Assembly (NCBI RefSeq): GCF_000699445.3
Contig: NC_067200.1
Coordinates: forward strand, 13,601,256-13,665,255
Length of the DNA stretch: 64,000 nucleotides
Reading direction: 5' to 3'
From: Schistosoma haematobium
Lineage: Eukaryota > Platyhelminthes > Trematoda > Strigeidida > Schistosomatidae
The position numbers and the translations under genes are program-made. Shown here piece after piece: positions 47,780 through 59,955 of the stretch; within the stretch, counting starts at the first letter, position 1; each line of letters starts with the position of its first letter. The notes beneath the pieces were generated by a model. That model was not told where the DNA came from and made no database searches. It worked only from the letters and a program-made list of their open reading frames with translations.

Positions 47780-49360
47780 CGAAAATACACAAACCAAACA
47801 TTCCACTACGTCCAGTTGTAGCACTCTCCGGAACCCCAACATACAATCTGTCAAGAAAATTTTCACGGATATTGAAACATTTAATAGATTAATCCAATCA
47901 CTCTGTCAAATCTTTTATACAATTCCTGGATCAGATAAAGGATACTCAAATCAACAACGATGAACTGATGATATCATTCGAGGTAATAGCCTTGTTCACC
48001 TCGATCGAACCACGCTTAGCAAAAGAAACTCTCTCCTCGTTTCTCAACAACGACACAAATCTCGCAAAGTACACGAAGCTTCAAAGTTAACATTTACTAG
48101 AACTCATAGATTTATGCCTAACAACATATTTTCAATTCAACAACGAAATCTGAGAACAAATGAAGTAAACGCTGATGGTATCACCAATACCAGTATTTAT
48201 CTCAGAAACAGTTATGCAGAAACTGGAAGCCTCGATCCTATCAGCGATCAAGACAAAAATTGTGATTCGTTATGTGAACAACACATTCATCATCGTCAAA
48301 AGGACTAACTGGAAGACACCTATAATCTGATCTGAAACGTCTTCGATAGCATAAACTTCGTAATGAAACAGGAATCAGACAACAATCTACCAGTCTTGAA
48401 TGTATTAATCACCAGAGCCGACGCAAGAAAACTGGAAATCAAGTATATCTGAAGAGGACCAACGCAAATGAAATTCTCAATTACAGTAGCAACAAACTAA
48501 GAGCTCAAAAAATCAACTGAGTTCAGACCCTATTCAAGAGGGCGAGAACACACTGAAACACTTGATGACCACCTTTCAAAAGATCGGCTACTCAATCAAC
48601 TTCATAAAATAATACCAGCTAAATGCATCATCGGAAACAAAGTCAAGTACAGAAGCCAACAAATGGATCACCCTATCATATATAAAAAAACATATCAGAA
48701 ACTACAACAAGATTGCTGAAACCTTTCTGGATAGGTGTAGCATACAAACTAACAAAATCACTGCAAACCAAAGGATGAAATGACAAAAGAAAAGCTGAAC
48801 ATCATCTACAAAACAAATCGTTCCAACTGCGAAAAACACTACATCAAACATAGCGAATGCCCTCATAATCTTCGCATGCATGAACATTAACTAGTGGTCA
48901 AACGCCACGACATATCCTCACTCATATCAATGGATGTGGACAACTATGGACACACATTTGACTGAAAATTTTTTTGAGATCTTGGATAGATGCTATTCTA
49001 AAAAACACAAGAAAATCTTTAGAAGCTTGACACTCAGGTCAGTTAGCACTCAACAAACGCATTCAAATCGATCCAATTTATCATCCAATCAGAAAAATTA
49101 TGGACAAACATACGACCGAAAATCAGACCAATGGTAGATGCAACCAAAATAAAGAAGTAACTAATGATAGGTTTAATGTCACCAACAACCAATAAACATC
49201 GTGGTCAACAGGACAAGATGCTAAGCATATGTGGAGTAATTCGAACACTTCACTTCTACCTGAAGTTTTTGCCGGTGATTTCGTTCAGAATAACGATGAA
49301 TGTTCCGCGAACAAACCATCCAGCACAGAGACCAAATCTTCATCAATAAAGGAGTAGAGT
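47780..49360 (+). pseudogene. Penelope-like element: RT and GIY-YIG endonuclease
   Basis: The RT palm is readable across frames: RPVVALSGTPTYNLSRKL, FEVIALFTSIEPRLAKETLS (motif A-like), AEAVMQKLEA and VIRYVNNTFIIVKRTNWKTP (active site YVDD read as YVNN). The nuclease follows with FQLRKTLHQT/NCEKHYIKHSE and LRMHEHQLVVKRHDISSLIS, then DILDRCYSKKHKK. Frame changes and stops make it inactive, and the catalytic YVDD is lost as well. A different lineage from 37620-38470. Confidence 0.65.
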
Positions 49361-50760
49361 GGGTTTTGGCTTCGTCTCCTTGGTAGCTGTCTCTGATGCC
49401 CGGGCTGTCTGTTAGCAACAGATATAGATCGCTTCCTTAGGATGGGGGTCCGGAATCTGTTATTGATACCGACATGCTGCATGTTAATCCTCGTCCGAAC
49501 ACTTGAACGAGAACTCAGGAGTAGACGATAAATTGTATTGGACTAATATATGGATAATATGAACAAATACTCATTTATGTGCCTACATCTCTACCCCTAA
49601 GAAAACAAACCCATTTCTTAGCCAATGATGTGCACTGTCCTTCAGGTCACACTTCATTGCCGTCAGTTGATCTACCCAGTTGACCACTTCTGACTGACCC
49701 ACCATATCACGCCTTTTGAGATTCTGGAGTGGGGGTAACCACAGATATAGTCGATTTTGGTTTCCTCCATTGTTTGAAATCAAACCATCTGACATTTCTA
49801 GGGATTGAGTGTCATGCTACTCTTGTGTTTGCTCTCCCAGCCATGTTGGGCCTCCTTAAAACGTACGTCGATTAGCCCCACATCTGACAGCTGTACATAG
49901 TTTGATATCGTCTGCGCACATGGGAACTAAGAAAAGTTGGCGAATGTTTGGGACAGCAAAGAGCCTAATATAGAGCCTTTTGGAACCGTAGACATAAACG
50001 CTGGAACTTGAATTCACTATCCCGACTTTCTTGCAGAAGTATTGTGCATATGAGTGGTTCCTTAATCAAGAAAATATTAGGTCTGTGAGTTATATTTACT
50101 TAGATTTAACCAAGAGAGGATAGAGTAGCACAGTATTAAACGCTTGAACAGTGTTCCGGAATATTGCATGTACTGGGACTTCCTGATGCCGGTGGTCTAT
50201 CCAGCTGTCCCATGACAATAAGGCGTTCAGGGTGCACAATGTGCTGTTCCTAAATTCGTGTTGTATGTCGTAAAATAGTTTATGAACGTTCGTGGACTCC
50301 ATCATGTGGTCGCCCATTAAATTTTTCAAGAGTCTCGAGAGTTCTGGAAGTGGCTCTGAAGACGTTTAAGAACCCGGATGTTTTCAGTTTTTATCCTTTG
50401 AGATAAGAGACTGGATTTTTTATACCCACTCACTAGTTAACGGCTTACAGTCTGAGGACTGTTGCAAAATGTCAAACACCAGATGGCAAAGGGCTTCGTT
50501 ACGTCGTTTTGGTACGATGGTGAGCAAGCTACTGTAGCTCGTGTGACTCGCTGGTTAAGTGTATTGGCCCTAATCCTTCCTTCATACTGCTCCTTACTAT
50601 CGGACCTCTACGGCGGTGCAAATGACTGTTTTGTTCAGCAAGGTCCAAATTGAGGATTTCGACAACTTTAAAATAATAGACAGTTTCACTCCGAGTTCTC
50701 TCAGTGAAAAAAATTCTCAAACCTCTACTTCTCGTTGGAAACAAGCTTGTTTGAAAGATT
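49350..50760 (-). pseudogene. Decayed CR1/Jockey-type reverse transcriptase, inverted
   Basis: Minus strand: LFYDIQHEFRNSTLCTLNAL (for QHGFR), AIFRNTVQAFNTVLLYPLLV (for DF.KAFD.V....L), and VPMCADDIKLCTAV near 49890-49930 (the FADD box, read CADD). The order is correct; there are many stops and frame changes. Confidence 0.6.
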
Positions 50761-50799
50761 TCTTGTCAATCCTTGATCATATGACTGACCTCTTTCTGA

Positions 50800-51840
50800 A
50801 TTAGTTTATGCAGGTAATGGTTAGAGCCTTTCAGTAGGGTTTACCATCTGCTTCAAGTCTCATCTTATTTAGGTTGTTCTCGTTTTCGATCAACCGAAGG
50901 TTATTTGACAGCTGGTTGTTTGGTTAGAATGGTTTTCCGCCGTTCCTCTATCTTGTGACACTCAATGTATGTTCCATTAGCCCTAAATTTTGACGGTGTC
51001 TGTTAGTTGTTTGTTGAACCTCATCTTGTTTAAGATTCACATATGAACTGTCAACACCGCCTGCTATGAGCAAGTCATCGAACAGTAGTTGTAACATTAA
51101 CGACAACATCTGAAGAATGTTTTTTACTTTTGGCGATCCCTAGTGAAAAGGTGGTGAATTCCTCTTGGTTAATACTTGTTACCGTTCATTTTTCAAATAA
51201 CACTGGCTGAACCCCTGTAAATTACTCACCACGAAATTGTTCGACTAAATTGCTAGTCCTACGGAAGCTGGAAAATATGCGTTTTTCGTTGTGTGACGAG
51301 TTCACTTTGTATGGCTTCGCTTTGGGCCCCGTAAAGTGTGTTATTAATCAAAATCAACTGAAACAGAAACATAGTCTGTTGGTTGCACTACTCTTGCCTT
51401 ACCGATTTCGGTTTCAGTAATGTTAGCATTATATTTGCCATATTTGAAAAATAGAATAATAATAGAATAGTAATAATTAATTTGGTTCTGTGTAATTGAG
51501 AAGAATATTGAATTGAGTTTAAAGAAGGAGAGGAAGAAATTAAGGCAATAGAAATAAAGGAGACGTCAAATGCGCAAGTAGTTTAATAGGGGTGCTTATG
51601 AACACAGAACAAGAATAAACGACTGTGTATATATCGTCAACTTAGTATTAAAACATAAAATAGAAAGTAATTGAGAAAAAATAACTTATTATTGTAGTAA
51701 GATATGACGTTAGTTCTATTTCTCATCCCAAGGGAAAATTATCAACTCGCTCACTATTTGACTTACAATCAGTTACGACTAACGCTGTCAACGATAGTCC
51801 ATGGATGTCTCTTCATTTACTAGCTTGTCATCTTATTTTG
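50800..51840. other. No gene seen
   Basis: The 5' half probably continues the decayed retroelement. No motif was recognised. Confidence 0.3.
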
Positions 51841-51844
51841 TAGC

Positions 51845-52047
51845 ATGTGATTTCTTCTACAACTATCGCTGACGGTTTGCTGCGTGCTTTCAAGAGAAAG
51901 TGTGAGAATGCGAAACAAGAATATCTGAGGAAGTGCTGCGAGCGGGCTACCCAACACCATGTTGGTGAGGTACGATTTTTCCATGCTCAGACCGGCTATC
52001 AGGTGTTTACTCACCTGCCTCTTGAGTCGCCCTCAAGTAAAAGGTAA
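51845..52047 (+). CDS. Possible internal or terminal exon, unknown protein
   Basis: A strong acceptor (CATCTTATTTTGTAG ending at 51844) precedes an open frame reading HVISSTTIADGLLRAFKRKC, then a Cys/Arg/Glu-rich helical stretch (KQEYLRKCCERATQHHVGEV), and TAA at 52045-52047. Donor-like GTGAGG and GTAAAAG sites lie inside, so the exon may end earlier. It is visibly richer in G+C than its surroundings. No family recognised; a fragment of a mobile element is an alternative. Confidence 0.27.
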
Positions 52048-52660
52048 AGAAGAATCTACTTCAAAGGTAATGGTGAAAACCAATCAAACCTGAAGAACTG
52101 CTCGACTGCCTGCATAAAAATAATAAGATACAAAATGGAAATACATAAATATAATTGATAATTGTTCGGTTCCACGTAAGTGATTGGCCTCCAGAAAGGA
52201 TTGGTATTCTGGAAGGAAATAGACATAGTGTAGCCATCTTGTGTACGAAAAGGTATGAAAACAAAAAAGATACTTTTTTGTAATGCACATATGTAAAAGT
52301 GTAAACTTGCTAGAAGTTGGACTCATTGTCAAACCCGATCAAATGTATGACCTTGGGCCTATGACGACCGCCTTTTATAACCAGGTACGTAACCAAGGGT
52401 GCATAATTGCACTCCACAAAACGGAAAAGAATATACGGTTAAGGAGGAAAAAAATTGTGTAGATTATGAGGATCAAGTACAGTTGTGTCAAATACTCTTT
52501 TCTGGTTTGATCTAAGTATGTATGATATATTGAAGCAATATTTCGTCAATTCATCCAAGTAACGAATTTGTCTGCACCTTAGAAGTGTGTGAGTCCTATT
52601 ACTCATTAGTATTATGAATGATTAGTCGGTAAAAGGAAAAATTGCGGTCATTTCCCCGTG

Positions 52661-52740
52661 GTTTGATGTGGTCTAATGGCTAGGCACACGGTCCAGCATT
52701 CAGGAGGGTAGAGGTTCGAGTGCGTGGGGCCTGCGTTTTT
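52661..52740 (+). repeat. tRNA-like sequence or SINE head
   Basis: A consensus A box TGGTCTAATGG (52669-52679) and near-consensus B box GGTTCGAGTGC (52713-52723), 33 bases apart, as in tRNA genes and tRNA-derived SINEs. No matching acceptor stem could be drawn, so a SINE head is favoured over a functional tRNA. Confidence 0.5.
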
Positions 52741-52847
52741 GTTCACCAAAACCCCCTTCAATACGATGTTTGTTGGCCATATGTTGCTCAGATATGAGAG
52801 AAAGATAACAGGAGGACGGATTGATGTGTCAAAGTGCCGTATTGGAA

Positions 52848-53655
52848 CAGTACAAGTAGTGAACAGGTCTTTATTTCGATCTTCGCGCAGTCACAGTGGA
52901 GCGTGGGATTATCTGTTCAGACAAACAAAGGCTCTCAACATTCAATATAAGATAATAGGGAATATAACGCTTATAAAAAATAAGGAAGTGAATGAATACT
53001 TGAACAATACTGTTTTGCCATATGCTTGGTTGTTTGTGGTCAACTCTTAACCAACCAACCTAAGCTGTTACAAACGTATCTAATACGACCGCAAAGAAGG
53101 AAAGTAAGTCAAGCTGAACTTTGAGTCTAATTTGATCTATACATGTAGAAGACCTATGATGTCTGAGTGGGACGCAGATGTGTTCGATTGTGCTAGATCA
53201 GTGCGCGCAAGGGACTTATCAAGAAGTCTTGAAAACATTATCAGAAACTTTGTTGTAGTTTATCCCTGTCACTATCCAAATATATTAATCCTCCTGAACG
53301 TTTTTGCTTCCTTCCTTGTATGTATTCTCACTGCCACGCTTGAAGAGTTCCAAAAAACGCCATCATTCCTCTCTGTCGTATATGAAGTATCTCCTTTGAA
53401 GTATCTCGTGCCTCCAGTCTTCATTCTGAACAGTCATAACTTGGGCCAACTTTTAGCACAATGCAGTTCTGAACTTCATTGTCCTCTTACTGTGTCATAA
53501 GATAAACCTAATGCTATTCACTACGTGGTAAGTTATTTCGCCTAGTCAGTATCTTCACTCTAATTATTTTTATCCACGGCCAAACAGAGTGAGTTTTTCG
53601 TGCCTTAAGGTAACCCTCGTGCTATTGATAGAAGAAACCAGAGAAGTAGTGATGT
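52848..53655 (-). mobile_element. Boudicca-like LTR remnant, inverted
   Basis: On the minus strand 53655-53590 matches the last 60 bases of the LTR at 17754-18030, and 53065-52848 matches its first 215 bases (starting TGTAACAGCTTAGGTTGG). The 520 bases between carry no RT or gag motif. This fits two partial LTRs around a deleted interior. The 82-residue similarity of the ORFs at 52861 and 18003 comes from LTR sequence, not from protein. Confidence 0.65.
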
Positions 53656-53879
53656 TAGGTTTCTGACCACACTCATGAGGTGTGCTTCCTTGACAAGAAA
53701 GTGAGTGTACAGGCTAAAAATAAGATGCCTATAATGAGACGAGCCCAACGGACGTATTGGAAACGTAATAGGTGATGTATTACTTATCTTTCAGTTATTA
53801 GCAATATTTGTTCACCCTTAAGGTAAGTTAACAACATGAGATTTGCAAATTGTTTCGTTGCGGTTGTTAAAGTTAAGTA

Positions 53880-54330
53880 CCCACCTTGTAACGGAAAGAG
53901 GACGATGAAAATCCCTCTGCAGCTTTTTCGTTGGACAATACTGTCATTTATTTGTTTTTCTCCCTGTCGTGTATTTTAATCTTTGTTCAGATCTCGGTTA
54001 ACCACACCTTTTCTCCAGACCTCCTCATCTGAGCCTTTATTATGTGGTTTTGGTTAAAAACTTATCTTTTGCCACCTAATTTTCTACTGCTTGTTGCCGG
54101 ACTATTGACAGTAGGGTCGTGTTTGACTAAGCTCAAGGTCACGGCGTGGTTCAGTGTGTGACTGTTAACCTTTTGACTGTCTGCCTGGGAGGATTGCTGG
54201 AATCCTTGCTGATAGATATTTGATCCCATCTTGTTGGGAATATTTTTGTTGATTCTCAGATATCAAACTCTTTGGTATTAACTGCTTCTTTTATTGTTTA
54301 GCGCGCTACTTTACGTTGTCGAAACCTGTA
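53880..54330 (+). repeat. Dispersed repeat D, copy 2
   Basis: Parallel in order to 12950-13440; see there. TTGCCGGACTATTGACAGTA precedes the shared GTCACGGCG block. Confidence 0.45.
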
Positions 54331-54399
54331 TAGCACAGGCTGTACCGTTTGAGGTGTTTTGTATTTAATTTGTATATAATTTGTTCTGTTTCTTAAATT

Positions 54400-56110
54400 A
54401 CAGCCGTTTAAATTGAGCACACGGTTCGTGTTTTTATATAATTTAATACGAGTATCTCAAAAACGCTTGGTACGCTATACAGAAGAATATAGTCTGGCCT
54501 ATTCGAATAAATTTTGGTTCTCCAGTCCTGCGTTCAAACCGAATACTGACAGTTTTATCGTCACCCACAACTTTATCGAGGTTAAAATGTTGTGTGACTG
54601 ACTATCCCTCACTGCCAAACCAAAACCAGTGAGAACAAGTGATACAGGAATTCGTGTATTCAACAAATACAGAAAGTTTATTCACTGATAAAAGTACTAG
54701 GAACAACGTCGGTCGCAGCTTTTTTTGCTGGATATTTTGATTGACTTTGAACTCCAAAAATGTGCTGCAAATCTCGGACACACTGCTAACTAGGGACAAG
54801 GTCACAATATGCAGATCCTCGCGCCAGAAAATAATATATGAGCTCAATCAGACAACATTAGTGCTATCAACATTTCAACTCTCTTGACACAATTGGAGCA
54901 GCAAAGCGTTGTGTTTTTGGATATTGATGTACAAGATAAGTATATAGAATAGAAGGTCCCTGGGAAGCAGTCATAGATAATAATTGTAGGTAGCCATAGC
55001 ATTACGCCTAGAATCTATATACTTCCATTTGGAATAGACATTGTCTTGGGTCTAATATTCTTGGTAAGCAATACCTTAAATGTACCTACCGCGAGAAATA
55101 CAAGGTAAGATTTATTAACACTTTTCATATTGCTATTTAAGAATTAGCCGCAGTCAAAGTCAAGACTTATTGAACAGATGATCAAAAGTGGTCATTCAAA
55201 GGATTGGACGGTGGACCTGTTGTCCTCTACGTGTGAGTCCCTGAGACAAATTTATATTGAAAGTTAGAATTTCTTTCTTATGGATATGGTCTTAGTAATA
55301 TGTGCGTATTCTTTAACTTCTTGACTTACAGGATGATATCCGTATGGCTTAATGATGCACGCATCATACCAAGACGGGACGTTAGCTTATTATTTATGGG
55401 TCATAAACTGTTTACCATACACTACACTCATATTTGATTATAGAGTAAAATTGTTACGTCTCGTTCGGATTTTGTGGTTACTTGCCAAACCGTATAGTTT
55501 CGACATGGTGACTACGTTGTAGGTACGCTATATATTTTTCCATAGTATTCTAAATTCAATGATTTCTTTTCTGGCTTTATTGTTACGATTGAAGATGCCA
55601 CAGAACTATATGGTAGTTGGTTCTCTTAGGTGGTGTATTATGCACATTGTCTGATTATACTTCCGTTGATGCCATTTAAATAGCTACAACATCATGTTTA
55701 ATACCTGTGTTTCGCAAATTAAACATTTATCAACAGCATACTGCATCACCAAGTTTCAAAAATTTGATCTCTTGTTTAAGCTGAGCAGTTAGTGACGTAG
55801 CCAAAATGAAGGGTAAAAGATGGCACCGCTCCGACAAAAAAGTTTTTAAGATTGATGTAACTATGACTTTAGTACAATAGATGAAGCACGTTAATATGGA
55901 CGGGCTTTTTAGTCGATCTTCACAGTTTTAAAGCAACCTGATTGTTCTAAGGTTCTGCTGAGTAATGAATACCTATACCTCAGAGGAAATCTAGTTGCTT
56001 TTGCTAATGCAGCGTTATTTTATGTCTTCCATAAATTTAGTCAGGTTTAAATAAGAACTTTCGTCTAAATTTGAACGAATAGTTTCACAATATTTCGGCG
56101 CCGAGTTGAA
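54400..56110. other. No gene seen
   Basis: AT-rich and without supported exons, RNA genes or second copies of any repeat in this window. Confidence 0.4.
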
Positions 56111-56113
56111 GTG

Positions 56114-57382
56114 AGACATTAAGAAGAAGAATATATTTGTAAAATCTCAGCGAATGAATTTTAAGTAAATCCAACGTTTCGCCTGGCAATCTGGTCCAAG
56201 CTTTTTCAAGGAAAATATAATCAAACAACAAAATTATCGAATATAAATAGGTACAAGGTTCTTCGGTTTACTGTATACTGAATAAGTCATCCAATCAACG
56301 TGAAGGATTTTTTATAAATAGGTATTTGTATTAATGTGTGAGAGACATGTTTATATGAAAAAAAATATGAAAATAATAAAGGTTAAAGAAATAAAAGTTC
56401 ATTTGAAAATAACCAAGGGGAGAGAAAGAATAAGAAATTGTCGTGTTATCCTAGGCCATAGAATGACTTAAGGATTACAAGGTCAATTCAAGGTTATGAC
56501 AAATTGTTTTTGTACACATAAGGACAAGGTATGTGTTATGGAACCAAAAAGCGTTAAGACAACAGAATGTGTTTATACGCAAGTGCTGTGAAAAGAAATT
56601 TCATTCAACTAAATATTGACTTCGGTATGTGTATATTAAGAAAAACAGATCATTTTTATACATGAAATGAATCAAAAAATGCCACAGCCTGCATTAAATG
56701 AAGATAAATAATAATATTTCAATGTTCCAGTCAATTAACATATTCAGATAACACACACTTTCAATTACATATACATTCCTCTTTTATTTTGTTTACTTAT
56801 CTTATTTATCTTCATTTAATGCAGGCTGTGGCATTTTTTGATTCATTTCATGTATAAAAATGATCTGTTTTTCTTAATATACACATACCGAAGTCATTTC
56901 TTTTCACAGCACTTGCGTATAAACACATTCTGTTGTCTTAACGCTTTTTGGTTCCATAACACATACCTTGTCCTTATGTGTACAAAAACAATTTGTCATA
57001 ACCTTGAATTGACCTTGTAATCCTTAAGTCATTCTATGGCCTAGGATAACACGACAATTTCTTATTCTTTCTCTCCCCTTGGTTATTTTCAAATGAACTT
57101 TTATTTCTTTAACCTTTATTATTTTCATATTTTTTTTCATATAAACATGTCTCTCACACATTAATACAAATACCTATTTATAAAAAATCCTTCACGTTGA
57201 TTGGATGACTTATTCAGTATACAGTAAACCGAAGAACCTTGTACCTATTTATATTCGATAATTTTGTTGTTTGATTATATTTTCCTTGAAAAAGCTTGGA
57301 CCAGATTGCCAGGCGAAACGTTGGATTTACTTAAAATTCATTCGCTGAGATTTTACAAATATATTCTTCTTTTTCATGTCTT
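56114..57382. repeat. Near-perfect 0.6-kb inverted repeat
   Basis: The left arm 56114-56710 (597 nt) and right arm 56803-57382 (580 nt) are reverse complements around a 92-nt spacer (56711-56802). The main difference is an 18-nt stretch in the left arm only (56599-56616). Shared landmarks are CACAGCCTGCATTAAATGAA at the inner end and AATCTCAGCGAATGAATTTT near the outer end. A hammerhead-like motif sits near each outer end. Confidence 0.95.
57284..57320 (+). ncRNA. Hammerhead-like motif, right arm
   Basis: CCTTGAAAAAGCTTGG, then ACCAGATTG, then CCAGGCGAAACG. A 6-bp stem GCTTGG/CCAGGC (one G-U) is followed by CGAAACG, as in hammerheads of Penelope-like elements. The box before the stem reads CTTGAAA, not CTGANGA. 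The mirror copy is on the minus strand at 56175-56211. Confidence 0.35.
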
Positions 57383-57389
57383 AGTCAGG

Positions 57390-58330
57390 TTTACTTCTAA
57401 ATTTCCTGAGTCTTCCTTTTGTATTTTGTAGTGGAGTTGGTTACTAAGCACACGATCTCTGAAGCGAAGCACATAATTACGAGTCAGTCTAGACAATCGT
57501 CGGACTTCCGCGTAAGATCTCATAGATTAATTAATTGCACCATGACAAGTCTGCAATTTTAGGATTAGTCCTTTTATTATAACAGCACTAGTAGCAATCC
57601 ACACCATAATTCTACATGTTAACCGTAAGTTTCGAGATGTATCTAAAACATTTTGTCCAAAGTTTACACATGTACCAAAGAACGTCACTATGCTTCTCTT
57701 GGTATCTATTTTCGTCCGGTCTTTGATAGACAAGCCAAATTTGTGGACGGTAGCTTCGAGTCTGAGGATAGTTCTAGTGCTCGTGGAGGATGCAGAGCAG
57801 AGTGTGTAAAGAAAGCTAGAACAGAGTGGATTGGGAGGAGAAGAAGAGCCCAGTAAACAAACAAAATGGACTTAAACATCATGACGGAAACAATCGATAA
57901 CTAATCGAATATAGACTGCGAATAAAACGATTTGTCAACCACGATTAAATGTGTAAGTATCAGATTTCGAATCCGTTATACCTGCCAATTTTTAAGTCGC
58001 TCGTCAACTCCTCTTCTGTACAGCACTCATGGAACAGACTATCCGTTTCATCTTCCAATAAAAAATCTTCAACTTCTATAGCTTACACAAAAACGTTATT
58101 TGTCTCTAGGATGTCTATTTTCAATTTGGGTGGACTAAACTCCAACATTATCGACCACGATTAATAAAGTGTACCTACCTCACTGATGGCTGCCGAAAAA
58201 CTGCTGCTTTCCATACAAAGTTACGCTAATATTAGACAAGTTATACCTTACATGAAATCTGTTAGCCAACTTCATCGTCTTCCCTTAACACTCAAACCAT
58301 CACTTAACTATTCTGTCATTGCGACCAACC
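57390..58330. other. No gene recognised
   Basis: A short Ser/Arg-rich open stretch at 57710-57855 (SFESEDSSSARGGC, RRRRAQ) has no clear splice sites or family. It may be transposon leader sequence. Confidence 0.25.
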
Positions 58331-58339
58331 ATCATCTTT

Positions 58340-58890
58340 CTTGGTAATATTGTAGTGTGGCGTCGAGTCGAAGTTGACTATGAACACCGCTAACAAAAAC
58401 ACGTGCCAAGTAAATCAGAAGGCGAAGGTTGAACGTAACCAAATAAATCCATAAAATCCCCGAGAAGCCAAATATCAGAAGGCAGTTTATGGACCAAGTC
58501 GAGATATATTTGCTGGCGATCTAGTGGTATCGAAAGGATACCGAGATCGTGCCAGGATACAAGCTTGGTTACAGAACGTAACCGAATTCGCGCGAAGTCA
58601 AAATCAAAGTGTAAGAATAAGAATGGAAGCACAATATAGCTGTCATTAGTACAGTCAAACAAAAGCACATTAAAACAAACACTGGTACAGTTGGTTATAA
58701 TAATAATTGTTTTTATTAAACCAGTCGTGTTCTCGTGATAAATGTGAGTCACTACAATATGATAACTGCTAGTATCCGGAGAGCCTACTACTCTGAAACA
58801 AAGCCACTCACTCAAATAACAAGATATAAAAATCCACAAATAACTAATTACCTGACTAGAATCATTGCGGTCAAATTGCCAGACTAACAC
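58340..58890 (-). mobile_element. Possible LTR, inverted
   Basis: On the minus strand it runs TGTTAGTCTGGCAATTTGAC to about GACTCGACGCCACA, with AATAAAAACAA inside (polyadenylation-like) and TG/CA ends. No second copy, gag or pol is next to it. A 166-codon open frame across it is read as chance. Confidence 0.3.
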
Positions 58891-59639
58891 ACATTGAACA
58901 TTGTCAATTACCTAGAATCCTAACGAAATGGCAAGAAGTGAAAGCAAAGAAATCAGTCAGTTTATATATTGGATATTAGATCAATTGGGAATTTATGTAA
59001 GGCTCACCTTGTGATGCATTACTAGAGTCTTGATTCGTGTATATAGGAGACAGACGTTATTCCCTGTATTGCTAAGCAGTAGAGATAAACATTGGTTATA
59101 TACCTAGTTTTTCTATTCGTCTTCCGTGTCACGGCGGTAGAAGTAAAGCATACCGATGACCTTGATCGGCCAAAAAGCTAGGTAACTGGTTTCGTAAGAG
59201 GATATATGATAAGGAAGAAGTCGAATAACACAGGATAAATAGTTTTGGGATTGCTAGCAAACCTTTATGCTTAATTATTTGTCATGACGAGTGAGAAAGG
59301 GTTAGAATCATTAGTTACGTAATATCAAAACAAACAAAAGAGGGGTAAGTGGCGAACTCGAGGAAAAAGGGGTGTAAATTGTAAGCAAATAGAAAACGTT
59401 TTATTTTCTATTTGATGTGGTTTATATTAGGAAAAATGACTAGCCTTATGGGGATAGGAGAAAAGGTTGGGAAATAGGGTACTTGGGATTAAGGTTTGGA
59501 TTTAAAGCTGGAATGGCTCTGGTAATAACCACAATGATAAAGCATAAAGCCATTCCGATTAGAATCGAAATTATTATCATTACTATCATCCTTGATGTAT
59601 TTGTTTTCTGATGTTTCTTCCTCGAATAGACTAATCGTT

Positions 59640-59955
59640 GTGTATGTGTGCTCAATTAGAAACTTCATCTTAGATCATAAAAAATCACAGTGTAAAAGTG
59701 ATTGGTACTCAGTATTAGGAGATTTAAATGCCCCTAATATTAACTGGGAACTGATGTCCACCGTAGTATCCGATAGTACATTCGGTAGTAGGTTCCTTAC
59801 GATTGTGGTTGATGGTGCTCTAAAACAGCATGTATGTTAACACACATCTTGTGGTTCAAACCACGCGTCTTTGCTGGATTTAGTGATCACTTGTGAAACC
59901 GAAAGTATTACTGGTCTAAATATCCCCACACAGTAGGCTAATAGTGATCATAATG
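59640..59955 (+). pseudogene. Endonuclease domain of the decayed non-LTR element
   Basis: SVLGDLNAPNINWELMS has the GDLN motif, SRFLTIVVDGALKQHV matches the conserved FL..V.D..L.QHV, and ANSDHNGLPF has the catalytic SDH. It has two stops. Confidence 0.7.

Noticed and set aside
52724..53050. Open frame similar to one at 17776-18042, suggesting a conserved protein
   Set aside because: Both overlap the same LTR in opposite orientation. Shared DNA explains the shared peptide.
53132..53500. 122-codon open frame with a hydrophobic segment between LTR pieces
   Set aside because: Lies inside the collapsed interior of a minus-strand LTR remnant and reads in the wrong strand; no domain.
58390..58890. 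166-codon open frame on the minus strand
   Set aside because: Looks like LTR sequence with polyadenylation-like and TG/CA features; the peptide has no recognisable domain.
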